Shown here: positions 36,234 through 46,742 of the stretch, piece by piece | Position numbering within the stretch: position 1 is the first letter of the stretch | Layout: each line of letters opens with the position of its first letter | Assembly (NCBI GenBank): GCA_947568835.1 | Contig: OX387607.1 | Location: 6,581,201-6,645,200, forward strand | Source: Protonemura montana | Taxonomy: Eukaryota; Arthropoda; Insecta; Plecoptera; Nemouridae | Length of the DNA stretch: 64,000 bases | Direction of reading: 5' to 3' | The notes under the pieces: model-generated | Databases searched by the model: none | Seen by the model: the letters and a program-made list of their open reading frames with translations, nothing else | What the model was told of the DNA's origin: nothing | Program-made: the position numbers and the translations under genes

Positions 36234-36404
36234 TCAATCAAACAGAAGAAGATTCCAATCGATCGTGAACCCGTAGCAAGCAATTTCGTAGCGGCAGCCA
36301 CCCTTGAAACGATTTCCTCGATCGCGAGGTCTCAACAGTTCAAGTTCCTGATCTTCGAAATCTCCTAAGTCGAGCGAAAGAGGCATGCAGTCGCGACTCA
36401 TCAT
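36234..36404 (-). CDS. Possible 56-codon ORF or exon, unknown
   Basis: Minus-strand ATG at 36404 opens MMSRDCMPLSLDLGDFEDQ and continues through an acidic then basic segment to a stop at 36234. The region is GC-richer than its flanks and has several CGATCG palindromes. No family is recognised and no promoter or splice pair is clear; it may be chance. Confidence 0.2.
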   Translation of the reverse strand: MMSRDCMPLSLDLGDFEDQELELLRPRDRGNRFKGGCRYEIACYGFTIDWNLLLFD

Positions 36405-38654
36405 GATTGGCAGTATAGAAAACACCGATCGTGAGTCGATCGACGCTCACACCAATGTTATTGTAATCCTTTTTTTTTCTTTCCCGTGAAGTTCGGATCC
36501 TCCTTTCACTCGTACCGTATGCAGTTGCCGCGGTCGTGATGTCTTTGGCCTTGTTACTTACATCGAAAAATGGTTATCTTTGGTTGTGATCTCGCCCCAT
36601 GTGGCTGGTAGGACTTGCTTGATAATCATCTCGACGTTTGGCACGCAAGTGCATTTAGCTTGAGCCTTCGAGTTGATCAATTAAATACTAGAGAATTTAT
36701 AACACGTGGGCTTTTGAGGAATACGCAGACATGCCATAGATTACGAATAATGCAGGTTTTACACATTTTTTTGTTGTTTTTTTTTGGTCATTATGCTTTC
36801 ATGTTGGTTTTATTGGGGTAATTAGGGGTCGGTGTTAGTCGCAGAAAAAGCTGGTTTTCATATTCCGTCACCTTTGAATTTGTTGGAGGACGGCCGTTTA
36901 GAACTGGTACGTTGTTTCTTGGTTTACCTGCAAATAATTTAAATCAAAGATTTTAAAAATGTATTTGGGCCTGCCCCAAAAAAAATTATATATATATAAT
37001 TGTAAGAAAAATTGCAATTTCCTGTCTTTAATCAAATGAGTTACGAGCATTAAAACAATTTTTCCATTGTAAACTCACTACAAGGAATCACAATTGACAA
37101 AAAACTCGTTTTTTTTTACTTTGCACTGGAGTCGTAAGATGACTCAACTCAAGTCAAGAATATTTCAACTTGTCCTGTCATCTTTTAAAAAATGACCCAA
37201 TTACGCCCTCAAGAAACCGACATTTTGTATTGCCAACCTTTTTAATGATCGTGTACCGAACAATAGCATCGTGTTGTAACATTGTCACCTTAAATTACGA
37301 CCACTTAAGTAGCTACACAGTGATATCTAGTTGCATCTATGTATATAAAATAATAATTACAGAAATGTGTAGCGCGCCTCTGTGAAAAGTGGCCAGGCGT
37401 GGAGAGATCGATGCACGGGTGGAGAAGGTCTAGTTCACAAAGAGTCGTGAGGCACTTGATTCCTCTTCGATTCATTCACAGAGAGAGAGAAAGAAAAGGG
37501 TTTGACGTTTTACACCCACAATCGCCCACGACGATTTTATCTTAAAACAAAATGAAAGCAACAAAATTGCGAAATGATTGAACTTGAGTTGACAGGTATT
37601 GTTTAAATCCTTGATGAATTTTAATTCAATTTTTGGTAAGGAATACGTGTGGACAACTTTGTTTTATTTTAATCTCGTATTAAAGGCATTTTTTTTTGTA
37701 ATTTTTCAGAAGGTAAACAAATAGATGTTGGTTTTGGAAATAGAATTTCTTACCAGCTATTTTACTTTTGACTTCACTGAAAATTAAAAGAATGATACAA
37801 AGGTCAACTGCGATTTTGATTCCGAATTTGTGCAATTATAATCTACTGAATGTTATAAAAATAATTATTTGAAAGCCCAAAGAAAAATCCACACAACCTC
37901 GCCCATTCTTTACATTTCAAACGACGGTCTGAGACGGCATTGATCTTGAATCCGACACAGAGATTCAGAAAAAAAAACACATACACACACACTAATTATT
38001 TTCCCACAATTACAAATCCGTTTCTCAAGGTAATATACGTGTACCTACCTATCTTGAAACTCGCGATACGTCTTGTCTTAGCCCAGTTTTAGCTCGCTAT
38101 GTCTGCAAACATCGCGCACTGTGATGAGCTTGTAATGGCAGAGAAGTGGAGTAGCATAGCTCTGTGTGAATTATACCATTATGATGATGCTTTTTTATGA
38201 CCATGGCCTCTTCTCATGAGATTGCGGTTATTGTGGCGATGTGTACCATGCCTCACAGTGGCGTATTTACGGTGATTCACTCAATTGGCTTTGTGCTATT
38301 AAAATATTAAAGAAATGTTTAAAGTGCGATATCAAAGCTTTTTGTCCAGGTGGTGCTTTTTTATTTACAACGCACGATGGTTTACTTTGTTTTGAAAGTG
38401 TGGTTTGAGGACTTTGTGCTCTGTGGTGTGGTATAGCGTTGGTATGGTGGTACAGTTTTTGCAGATAATGGTTTTCATGCAGATGTACGCGCGGTAATAT
38501 AAGGAAAGCAGATTTTAGATGCTCTTTCAGGCGATCTCTTCATCTACATGGCCACCGAATGTTGAATCTACTTTTGAATCTCCTATGATGTTTTGCGAAA
38601 AAGGCTTTAAGAAAAATGTTAGGTTTGAAAAAAAAAAGAAAACATACAAGTCAT
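36405..38654. other. AT-rich spacer without supported genes
   Basis: Short purine run (GAGAGAGAGAAAG) near 37480; nothing else recognised. Confidence 0.4.
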
Positions 38655-38806
38655 TACGAGACGTATCGGCCTATTTCCCCCTTGAAGGGATCGCTTTTCC
38701 CACCCCGCGAAAGCTGGAATAAGTGTGCCCGGATAGCTAAGTTGGAAGAGCACCCTACCGGCAATTGGAAGGTCCCGTGTTTGTATCCCGGTTTGGTCGC
38801 ACATTT
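38655..38806 (+). mobile_element. Family F repeat with tRNA-like 3' end
   Basis: About 70 bases of shared upstream sequence (CCCCTTGAAGGGATCGC, CCCACCCCGCGAAA) precede a tRNA-like block from 38725 with GTGCCCGGATAGCTAAG, the D-arm-like AGCTAAGTTGGAAGAGC, a B box variant GTTTGTATCCC and the end GTCGCACATTTT. Homology with the 57186 copy stops at the T run. The anticodon arm is not cloverleaf-like. Confidence 0.72.
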
Positions 38807-39603
38807 TCACATATTTAACTCAGATAGATGTAAATAAATAAATAAAACATAACAAATTCTCACAGAATAGGTTATATTTGCACCTTGGAAAATTACATAC
38901 ACTGAATTTGAAACAAGAATCTTCGAATTTAAACAAGGAAAGCCGTGATTTCCCACGATAATTCCAAACAAATTTAAAACAATTCGTGCAAAGGTTTGGC
39001 ATTTTCCAGATTCAAGTATTAACTATAACTCGTTTGGTGATCCTAAATACACATCAAGAAACTTCTGTGTGAAACTGCAAAGCTACAACGTCTCAAGAAC
39101 CCGGACATTTACTTAAAGTAGCATAATTTAAGTCTTCACGTGTGCAATTTTTCGTATGTGTACGAGAATGGTATGATAGCAATGCAATGGCACAGATCAA
39201 TGTATTCCTATCTGCTCAAGATTATTCTTTTAAGCTTACAGGAATAATAATTAGCGTATCTTTCTTCCTGGCATGCCTTTAACGCATTCCGTTGGTGTGC
39301 TTTTTCGAATTCCTCACTTAAACCTACGACTGTTTTAATCTGATTCTTGTACGCACGAATCTAAAGTTGCTCTAAAATCGATTGGCTTCGTCCACGCTAT
39401 ACCTATGAGGGTACAACATGCTATATTTTGCGCTGCTCTACTATACGCAGTTAATGGGCGGACATGTTGAAAAAATGTTGAAACTGGATGATCTGTAATT
39501 AGACGAATCAGAAGAATCTGAATTCACTCCCATGTTTGAAATTTCTAACACGCTCTTGGTATATGCCTTTAAGTATATAAGACCTGCACGTTATAGGTAT
39601 TAT
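38807..39603. other. AT-rich spacer without supported genes
   Basis: A TAAA-repeat lies just after family F (38835-38850), possibly its tail. Nothing else recognised. Confidence 0.4.
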
Positions 39604-39986
39604 CATTGAGTTTACATGTATAGAGAAGCAGCGTTAATGTTAAACTTTCTGCTGAGCAAACTAGCCGGCAATAGATGGTAAAGGTAGGTGTTACCCGATG
39701 GCGCTTGCGGCCGTCATTTTTAACAAAACTTCTACAAATTACGACTCAAAATACCGATACATGTATAACAAACGTTTTAATACACGTTAATTGAGCGTAA
39801 ACCTGTTTTAAATGCGAGTAATCTGCAAGAAATAACGAAATGAAGTTCCTCATCACTGGAAACGATGGTGACTCCACCTAGTAGCATCTTAAAATTTTGT
39901 CGATAAAGTAATAATTTGGCGGTCATTTTTCGTGAAGACAGTTAAACATTCGCGCTGGCCCTCTGACTATACCTATAAACTCAATG
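39604..39986 (-). mobile_element. Family C MITE, copy with both terminal inverted repeats (383 bp)
   Basis: The left end CATTGAGTTTACATGTATAG and the right end CTATACCTATAAACTCAATG are imperfect inverted repeats extending about 50 bases through the AGCGTTAATGTTAAAC blocks. The interior carries the family motifs (GATGGCGCTTGCGG, CTGCAAGAAATAACGAAATG, CTCCACCTAGTAGCATC) in reverse orientation to the other copies. No open frame; non-autonomous. Confidence 0.8.
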
Positions 39987-42204
39987 GTAATATAATTTTA
40001 GTATCTTTATGGGTGTAACATGTGTACAATGATACGTGGAATGGTTGCATGGTGAAATGTTTACCTAGAAAGACGACCGAGCCAAAGTGTCTCATTGCAA
40101 AATCACGACATGGACGGTAATTAGGCACGTGATCATAGTAAATAACATAGAGTAATTAACACATCTAGCGGTAGCATCTTCATGCGACGTTTTGCCACCG
40201 TGATAGACGAAGAGAATTAATGGTTTTGCGGAATGAATGCTGTGTTTTTTGTTGGTTTTCTTGGGAAATCACGCTGTAATCACCTGATGGTAATTTTACT
40301 CGTTAATGTCGTGTTGTTAGAATATTATAAATGACAGTTCGATGATTAGGAATGTACGAGCGTGCTAGCTTTGCAAATTTTAATGTTTTAGATTTTTGCT
40401 CGGTTAATTGTTGTGTTTTTTTTTTTTTTTTTTACACCATAAAGTGCGATCTCCCTCAACAAAATACTTTTTTTTCATCAAATTCCTGATTACATCGTGA
40501 AGTGTCAGCAAGTTTAACGATGGGTTGAAAATTTGCTCAGATTTTTTTTTTAATCATTGGCATAAAGTTTTACTTAACTAGAACGCGTTAATTTTAATTA
40601 TCAAACCACTGCCAGCACCTTTGTGTCCAAGTCGTATAATATTTCACTGCGGGGCATCTTTAATGCTAACCACTTGATCATCAATAACAATTCTTACCTC
40701 TCCGTCTCGCAATTCGTTTCCTCATTTCTTTCACAAATATTAAACCATAGGGCTAGGCAATCAACTTTCTACCTATGTATAGTTATAGTCATATATACCT
40801 TGCGATGTGAACATATGAGAATTGGCACGAATCGCTTATGCATAATATATGGCAAATATAAAATAATGACCACTTTGTCATAATTTTAATAGCCATCTTC
40901 ACACCTGCATTCTGTGAGAGATGTGCAAAGGTATTGGCTTTCTTTTACAAAGCATTTGATTGTAAAAAAAATTGTGGTGTCCAAAAAAAATGTCGCAATA
41001 TATTTTTTTTAAGGCTGAGTCATGGCAGCGAAGCACGACCGTAACCCTACGTAGTGACGTTAATATTCGAAAAAAAAGAGTCAAGGATTTTATGGAATAT
41101 TCATAAATATATAATCCTGTGAATCACCGCCTTTTGCGAAGAAGGAAATTACAGCAACAGAAGTATTTACCTACTTCCTTAGGAAGACCTCAAAGTCGCC
41201 AATCTGCCCGCTCATAAATAATACTTGCCGAGTTCTATACTAAAGTACACTGCTATTAGCGAAATAATTGTTTTATTTTTAAATGTAATTAGCAAAAATT
41301 TGCATGGAATATTACCTATTACTTGTAAGTAAACACAAACAAGATTCACTTCTTCAAAATCGTTGGCCGCACCTTCTGAAATTCCGGTATTGCGCTGGCA
41401 TCACCGGATTTTCCGTAAACACATTTTTTCCACGACCACGAAATTTTGTCTTTCACCTCACGATCCGCAAACGTGCGTCGTTAAACCATAAAAGGAGTTT
41501 TTCACGCAACAAAACCGCCGAATGTTGACACTTGAATACGTCTCATAAACAAACGCGCTATGAAAAAATAACTCGTTTTGACCTAACCTCAATCATGACG
41601 TCTAATTTACACCTTTTTATACCTACAAACGTCCGTAAAAAAATATTTCTACATTTTTTGTTAAGCTTTGGTAAAACTTTTTTTTTCTATCTATCTAAAA
41701 ATATTTTCTATAATAGCCATCTACACGAACGTGAAATCGAAGATACCAATCTTTGATTTCACTAATGTCCAATCTTAAAATTGTCTAAACTCCTTGTTAA
41801 ATTGGGAGTTAAAATAATTGCCATAGCAACTACCAATCACATGCAATGAACGTCAACTGTTTCTAAAAGTTAGTAGCTTGTCAGAGTTAAAAAAATATTG
41901 TAATAATGAGCCTTAGAATCAAAAGATATTTCGTAATAGAACTAGTAAAATCAGTTTTGAATTATAATCTTGCTCATGAATTTATGGGTATTGTGGTAAA
42001 GCTTGATACTACCTATTGATGTAATGTGACCTATCACCGACAGCCCAAGTAATTTCTTCCCACATTAAATGAGTGACACATAGACCTGTTCAAATATCGA
42101 TCGGTATTGATTCAGTTGCGAAAACTCAAACAATTCTACGGTTGTCGTCATCAAAATTTCCACTCACACTCTGTAAAGAAGTCACTCCATAATGATTTGT
42201 CGAT
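39987..42204. other. AT-rich spacer without supported genes
   Basis: T-rich tract at 40414-40433. Short open frames only. Confidence 0.4.
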
Positions 42205-42489
42205 GTGTGGTGTTTAACGACGCAGTGTTTTTACACTGGTTTAATAGCGTCGGTGAATGAGTGGATCATTGTGATGTTGGTGAATCTAACCTAGCCTAGA
42301 AGGGGATAGGAGAAACCCGGTGCCAGCACGTAACCTACTCCTGTCGAAAAATACTAAGTAGATCACTGGCATAACGTCCCTTCCGAAGGACGGTAAAACG
42401 CGAACAACAGGATTCCTTTACAAATCCATGCTGTCGAGAGGTTGATAAGCAAGGCGAATGAAGTTGCTGTACTAACTTTCATCCTTATT
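42205..42489 (-). mobile_element. 5S-derived SINE (family A), 5'-truncated copy
   Basis: Carries the 3' end (complement of TGTGGTGTTTAACGACG) and the central block through TGATAAGCAAGGCGAATGAA to CTAACTTTCATC, then stops before the 5S head. The next copy abuts it directly. Confidence 0.88.
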
Positions 42490-42876
42490 ATTATTTGTGG
42501 TGTTTAACGACGCACTGTTTTGACAACTGGCCCTGCGGCACTGGTCTAATGGCGTCGGTGAATGAGTGGATGATGATGAGGATGATGATGAACCTAACCT
42601 AGCCTAGAAGGGAGGAGGGGAAACCCGGTGCCGGCACGTAGCCTACTCCTGTCGAAAAGCACCAAGGGGACCACCGGCTTCACGTCCCTTCCGAAGGACG
42701 GTACAACTCGAACAGCAGGATTCCTCCACAAATCCATGCTGTCGAGAGGTTGATAAGCAAGGCGAGTGAAGTTGCTGTACTAACTTTCATCTCTCTAACA
42801 ATTCACTCCCGAACAGAACTGGCCATGTGTATGATGGTCACCCATCCATAGTCTGAACTAGCGCAAAGTTGTTTAA
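42490..42876 (-). mobile_element. 5S-derived SINE (family A), near full-length copy
   Basis: Tail (AAT)n on the minus strand at 42487-42495, 3' end complement of TGTGGTGTTTAACGACG, full central region, then toward the 5' end CCAGTTCTGTTCGG, GGATGGGTGACCATC and a mutated AGTTAAACA, equivalents of 5S box C and box A. It is tandem with the copy before it. Confidence 0.9.
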
Positions 42877-43436
42877 CTTACGTTGCACTGCGTTACTTTT
42901 TTTCACTTTTATTTTCCTGCGAACAAATGCAGAAAAAAAAAATTTAAATTTTTTGAATTTGCTTAAGGGCATACATGGGTTAATTAGCTTACATTTTGAT
43001 TCCCACGGACATCTCAGGTGTGCGTTAATAAGTAGTTGCAGAAGTTTGATGAGACCCGAACAGATTCACGTCGTTTTTCGCGAACACCGCTATAAAATGG
43101 TCGACATTGACCTTTTCAAAGACATAACATTAAGTTGGGACAGGGTTTGCTCCTCTCTCTACCACCACTCTCCTTCACTCTCGCGTCACCACGCACTCAC
43201 TTCGAGGTATCTTTATGATATTTGTGTCACGGCGAGAAGTAATTAATTATTTTGAGGAGTTGAACAAACGAAATGCTAATTATTTTGTCCTTGACTTAAA
43301 GTTAATTACATAAAATGATTAATTGACCAGCTGGTGTCGAGAAGCAGTTAACATTTAATATTTGCAAGTAACTTGCATCCAATACGTGTTTACAAAATAC
43401 GTTTTCTAGTTGAACATCAGATTCGCATGGGTTGTA
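42877..43436. other. Spacer without supported genes
   Basis: An open frame runs from 42869 to 43246 but starts with TTG inside the SINE and has no ATG near its beginning. No supported feature. Confidence 0.4.
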
Positions 43437-43759
43437 AAGTGAATCCCAAAAACGCAAGTGCATCGATTTCTATAATGGGCCTCATTTGTTCACGCATTTC
43501 TAAAAGTCAATATTTACCTCTGAAACATGATAGCTGCCGAAATTTGATTAATTTGATTGCGTTGTCGAATTTTCCACCACTGAAGGTAAGCCAGTGCGTT
43601 TAGATTTCTGCAAATATCACTACTGCATTGGCTGATGGGAAGGGGTTAGCAACACAGCTTAGATGGTCGAGTCGAAACAGAAAATTTTGAACAAAAACCC
43701 TATTAATTACTAACTGAAATCTTAAAAATCCAATGCACCTGAGGTTTTTGGATACACCA
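43437..43759. mobile_element. Family D TIR MITE, 323-bp copy
   Basis: Left end AAGTGAATCCCAAAAACGCA preceded by TA; right end CCTGAGGTTTTTGGATACACCA. The first 100 bases (GTGCATCGATTTCTAT, AAGTCAATATTTACC, TGAAACATGATAGCT) match the inverted right end of the copy at 17251. The right-hand TA has been lost. Confidence 0.75.
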
Positions 43760-44284
43760 AAACTAAAAGGTTGTTAAAAAACACATTGGCTATCGAAAAC
43801 TCGTTCTATTATTTTGTATTTATGTGGATATTTAGTCTAGAGACATTAAAAAGTTTCGTTATGACCCATGCTAATGTAATATTTACCTAACACAAACAAC
43901 GCCGGGCCCATTACAATAACAATAAACGGCTATAAACATAAAACTTGACCATGATCGCAAATTTCAAAGTTCATCTTCGTTAAAAATACACAAATTCAAA
44001 ATAAACTTGGGTACAAAAAAAATACACAAGAAAATTTACGAACCACTGTTCAGCATTTATTACGTTAAAATTCAAGCACGAAGCATATAAAAAATCACAT
44101 TAAAACAGGCGTAAACATTTATACAGTGAATAAAAATTCACCAAAAAAACCATAAAGAGCTCATAAACATGCATGCATTTTACATAGAAAGTGCTTTCTC
44201 CGCTCGCTGGCGCGAGCTGTGGTACACCCATAAATAATGGACTCCCACACTTTCCTCGGGCGGTCAAAAGACTGAAGTACGACC

Positions 44285-44311
44285 GACAGACAGACAGACA
44301 GACAGACAGAG
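44285..44311. repeat. (GACA)n microsatellite
   Basis: Six perfect GACA units followed by GAG. Confidence 0.95.
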
Positions 44312-44672
44312 CCCACCATGTGTGTACTACGCTCAAGATTTGCAATGGCAGTAATTACAAACAGGCGTTTCTCTTAATTACCAATCGCATCAACGTCATG
44401 CACCACATGACTGACAGGTTAGAATCTTCGCCAGTACAGCATCTGTTCATCTACGATTCGAAAAACGTTTTATCAACATTAACTTCCCACAACATCCTTG
44501 ATTAGCAAATTTGGGTGGCCATGAACTTTTTTTTTTTTATGTGAAGGGTTAAAATCATTACGGTCAAAGACCACACAAAGAAAAATGCAAAGAAACTAAG
44601 AGATGTGAAGAACCTGAAATATTTACAGAATAGGGATCATTTGTAAAATGGCCAGTTTTCGACACCAATTAG

Positions 44673-44757
44673 TTGGTGTCGATGAAGTTGATGATGAACC
44701 TAACCTAGCTTAGAAGAGAAGAGAGGAGTACGGTGTCGGATCATAGTCTTTCAATTT
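44673..44757 (-). mobile_element. Fragment of the 5S-derived SINE
   Basis: GATGATGAACCTAACCTAGC, TTAGAAGAGAAGAG and GGTGTCGGATCATAG align with the family A 3' half in the same orientation as the 42-kb copies. Confidence 0.6.
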
Positions 44758-44935
44758 AAGTCACGAAAATGCATGTTAGAAATACGCTCAATTGATTTCA
44801 GAATTCGGCGTCACTAAAATCAAATATAAATAATAGAAAAACGTTTTTTTTTTTTAATCTATACATGTTCAAATTCATACCATTAATATAGCAAATTTAC
44901 TGTTAAAAAGTTCAAAATCTCACTTAGCTTCAATA

Positions 44936-44959
44936 AAAAAATAAATAAATAAATAAATG
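44936..44959. repeat. (AAAT)n microsatellite
   Basis: Four to five consecutive AAAT units after an A run. Confidence 0.85.
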
Positions 44960-45941
44960 CGCAAGCCCAAACGCAAAGCCGCAAAACAATCGACACCTCC
45001 ATTTTGATGAAATCTGATATCTCGACTGCATGGTCTTACCGTACCTGACTCACGAGTATCACTAACACATTGACACCGACTGGTTGGGAACACCTAAGAG
45101 CTCACTCGTCAACTGCACTGTTGTTAAACTGCACCGAGCTGCTGCAGGTGCAAGCTTCAAATGCACAATAAGCAATGCGTCGAACATGGTATCAAATTCC
45201 AGTTGTGGGTGTTGACTCATTCACATAAGAAATAGAGCAAAGATGATGTTAGATTTAATATCGATCGCTATACTAGATATATATTTATAACTGGGTTGTA
45301 TTTATTATTAAAAAGTCATACTGGTAATCGAAGATTACTGGATATAAATTCTATGTTATCTATTTCACTGAAAGTTGTTGATAAAATGGAAAGGACATCA
45401 AGTATGTTATTAAATGTCAAGAAATAAATAAAAGTATGTTTATATGGTGTTATTAAAGTTGTGAACACGAACGTGATATAATCAAGATGAGGTTACTTCT
45501 TGCTAAATGGGTCACTTACTTTGATTGCGATTTACATCTGAGTGTAGGTACTTACACAAAGTAGATATAGACAGAAAAGTGAACGAATCTGTGGTTATAG
45601 CGTTGTTTTAAGCATGGTCATCATAGAGAAAATTAAAATAATTCGCACCAGTATCTATTAAAAACTATTCAATCTGAGAAATACTCAAAAAGAAATTAAT
45701 AAGATCCCATGAGAACGTGAATACGGTACGCTTAAAACGTGTTAAAAGAACAAAATCATCTTAAATAAGTGCTATAAAACGAGTATAGGTATAACACAGA
45801 TATTTTTTTTTTTAATATACACGAGCAGAAAATTAATAAATACCTTAAGGAAAACGAACCTTGAATTCGCCGAGTTTACCGTCGATTTCACGCGTCACGA
45901 CACCACCGCGCACCTCACGAAATTTCTCTTTCCATCAAATC

Positions 45942-45944
<3 letters not shown>

Positions 45945-45972
<28 letters not shown>
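45945..45972. repeat. (CAT)n microsatellite
   Basis: Nine consecutive CAT units. Confidence 0.95.
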
Positions 45973-46654
45973 GTCTTCATTAGGGAATTTTTCTAGCGTC
46001 TTCACCTCAAACACGACTCAAAATATTATTATCTATAATCATTTTCCTGGCTGCAAAAAGCAACTGGGACACCCGAGCTAGTGCAGTAAAAATACCCAAG
46101 TCTAATTTGCACGGCTAGACCTTGCATTTTGAAAACTCGTTAAATGCAGCCGAGAGAGCCTTCAGTCCAATTGTATCAATTATAGCGCTCCATAAACACT
46201 TTGTCTCTATAATCTGCCTTGACTGTTTTGTGAGAGGAAAATGAGCCTGTAATCTCTGTAATCATATCTGTGCAAATTCGATGTCATTATAAATGTACAT
46301 TGACTTGCAGCTCAAGTTAGTGATGGCCTACATATCCAGCTTGTGGTTATCAATGAAGGAAAATGGAACTCCACTTGACTTTAATTTTTTCCATTTGTCA
46401 ATAGCATTGTACACCGCAAATTGCAGTGTTTTCCCATGCTATACAAATATTGCTGTGGTACCGACCGACCAAGTTGTTTTAAAATAGCTTTTAAAAGTGA
46501 ACAATAATTGGGATAATAGCAACGTTTAAAGATAGCAAAAGCGTTAAATTGTCCATGAGCCCATTTTGAATTGATTTCACAGTGCCTCAACAAAGCTTAG
46601 TGTAAAACGAATTGTCATTCACGCACTAACACTGTCTCTTTTCTTCGTTTGCAG

Positions 46655-46742
46655 ACTTTTCCTCAAAAGTCGAACGCCGAGATGTATCCGCGAGCGCCGC
46701 GACGCCCGTCGTCGTCGTTGACGTCCCCATAATCTCATCGGC
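46655..46742 (+). other. 5' UTR part of the PTB gene exon
   Basis: The tract CTCTTTTCTTCGTTTGCAG ending at 46654 is a strong acceptor, so an exon probably starts at 46655. The frame of the main ORF has a TGA at 46719-46721, so coding sequence cannot enter through this acceptor in the main frame and the start must be downstream. A weaker acceptor (GCATGCAG, ending 46748, phase 0) could instead join an upstream coding exon directly to Cys3. Confidence 0.6.
46682..46732 (+). promoter_or_regulatory. Upstream ORF (16 codons)
   Basis: ATG with G at -3, then 15 further codons (MYPRAPRRPSSSLTSP) and TAA, ending 10 bases before the main ATG in a different frame. If this leader is used, it should lower or condition translation of the main protein through leaky scanning or reinitiation. 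Confidence 0.45.

Larger units (their letters stand above)
43760..46654. other. AT-rich spacer or intron with microsatellites
   Basis: Includes the features listed separately at 44285, 44673, 44936 and 45945. No coding exon is supported; the last 25 bases form the polypyrimidine tract and TTTGCAG acceptor of the PTB gene. Confidence 0.4.

Noticed and set aside
42596..42612. Telomere-like CCTAACCTA in the SINE copies
   Set aside because: Only two units, present at the same place in every copy; part of the SINE consensus, not an insect TTAGG array.
42869..43246. 125-codon open frame with a hydrophobic N terminus
   Set aside because: Starts with TTG inside the 5S-derived SINE, with no ATG near the start and no splice support.
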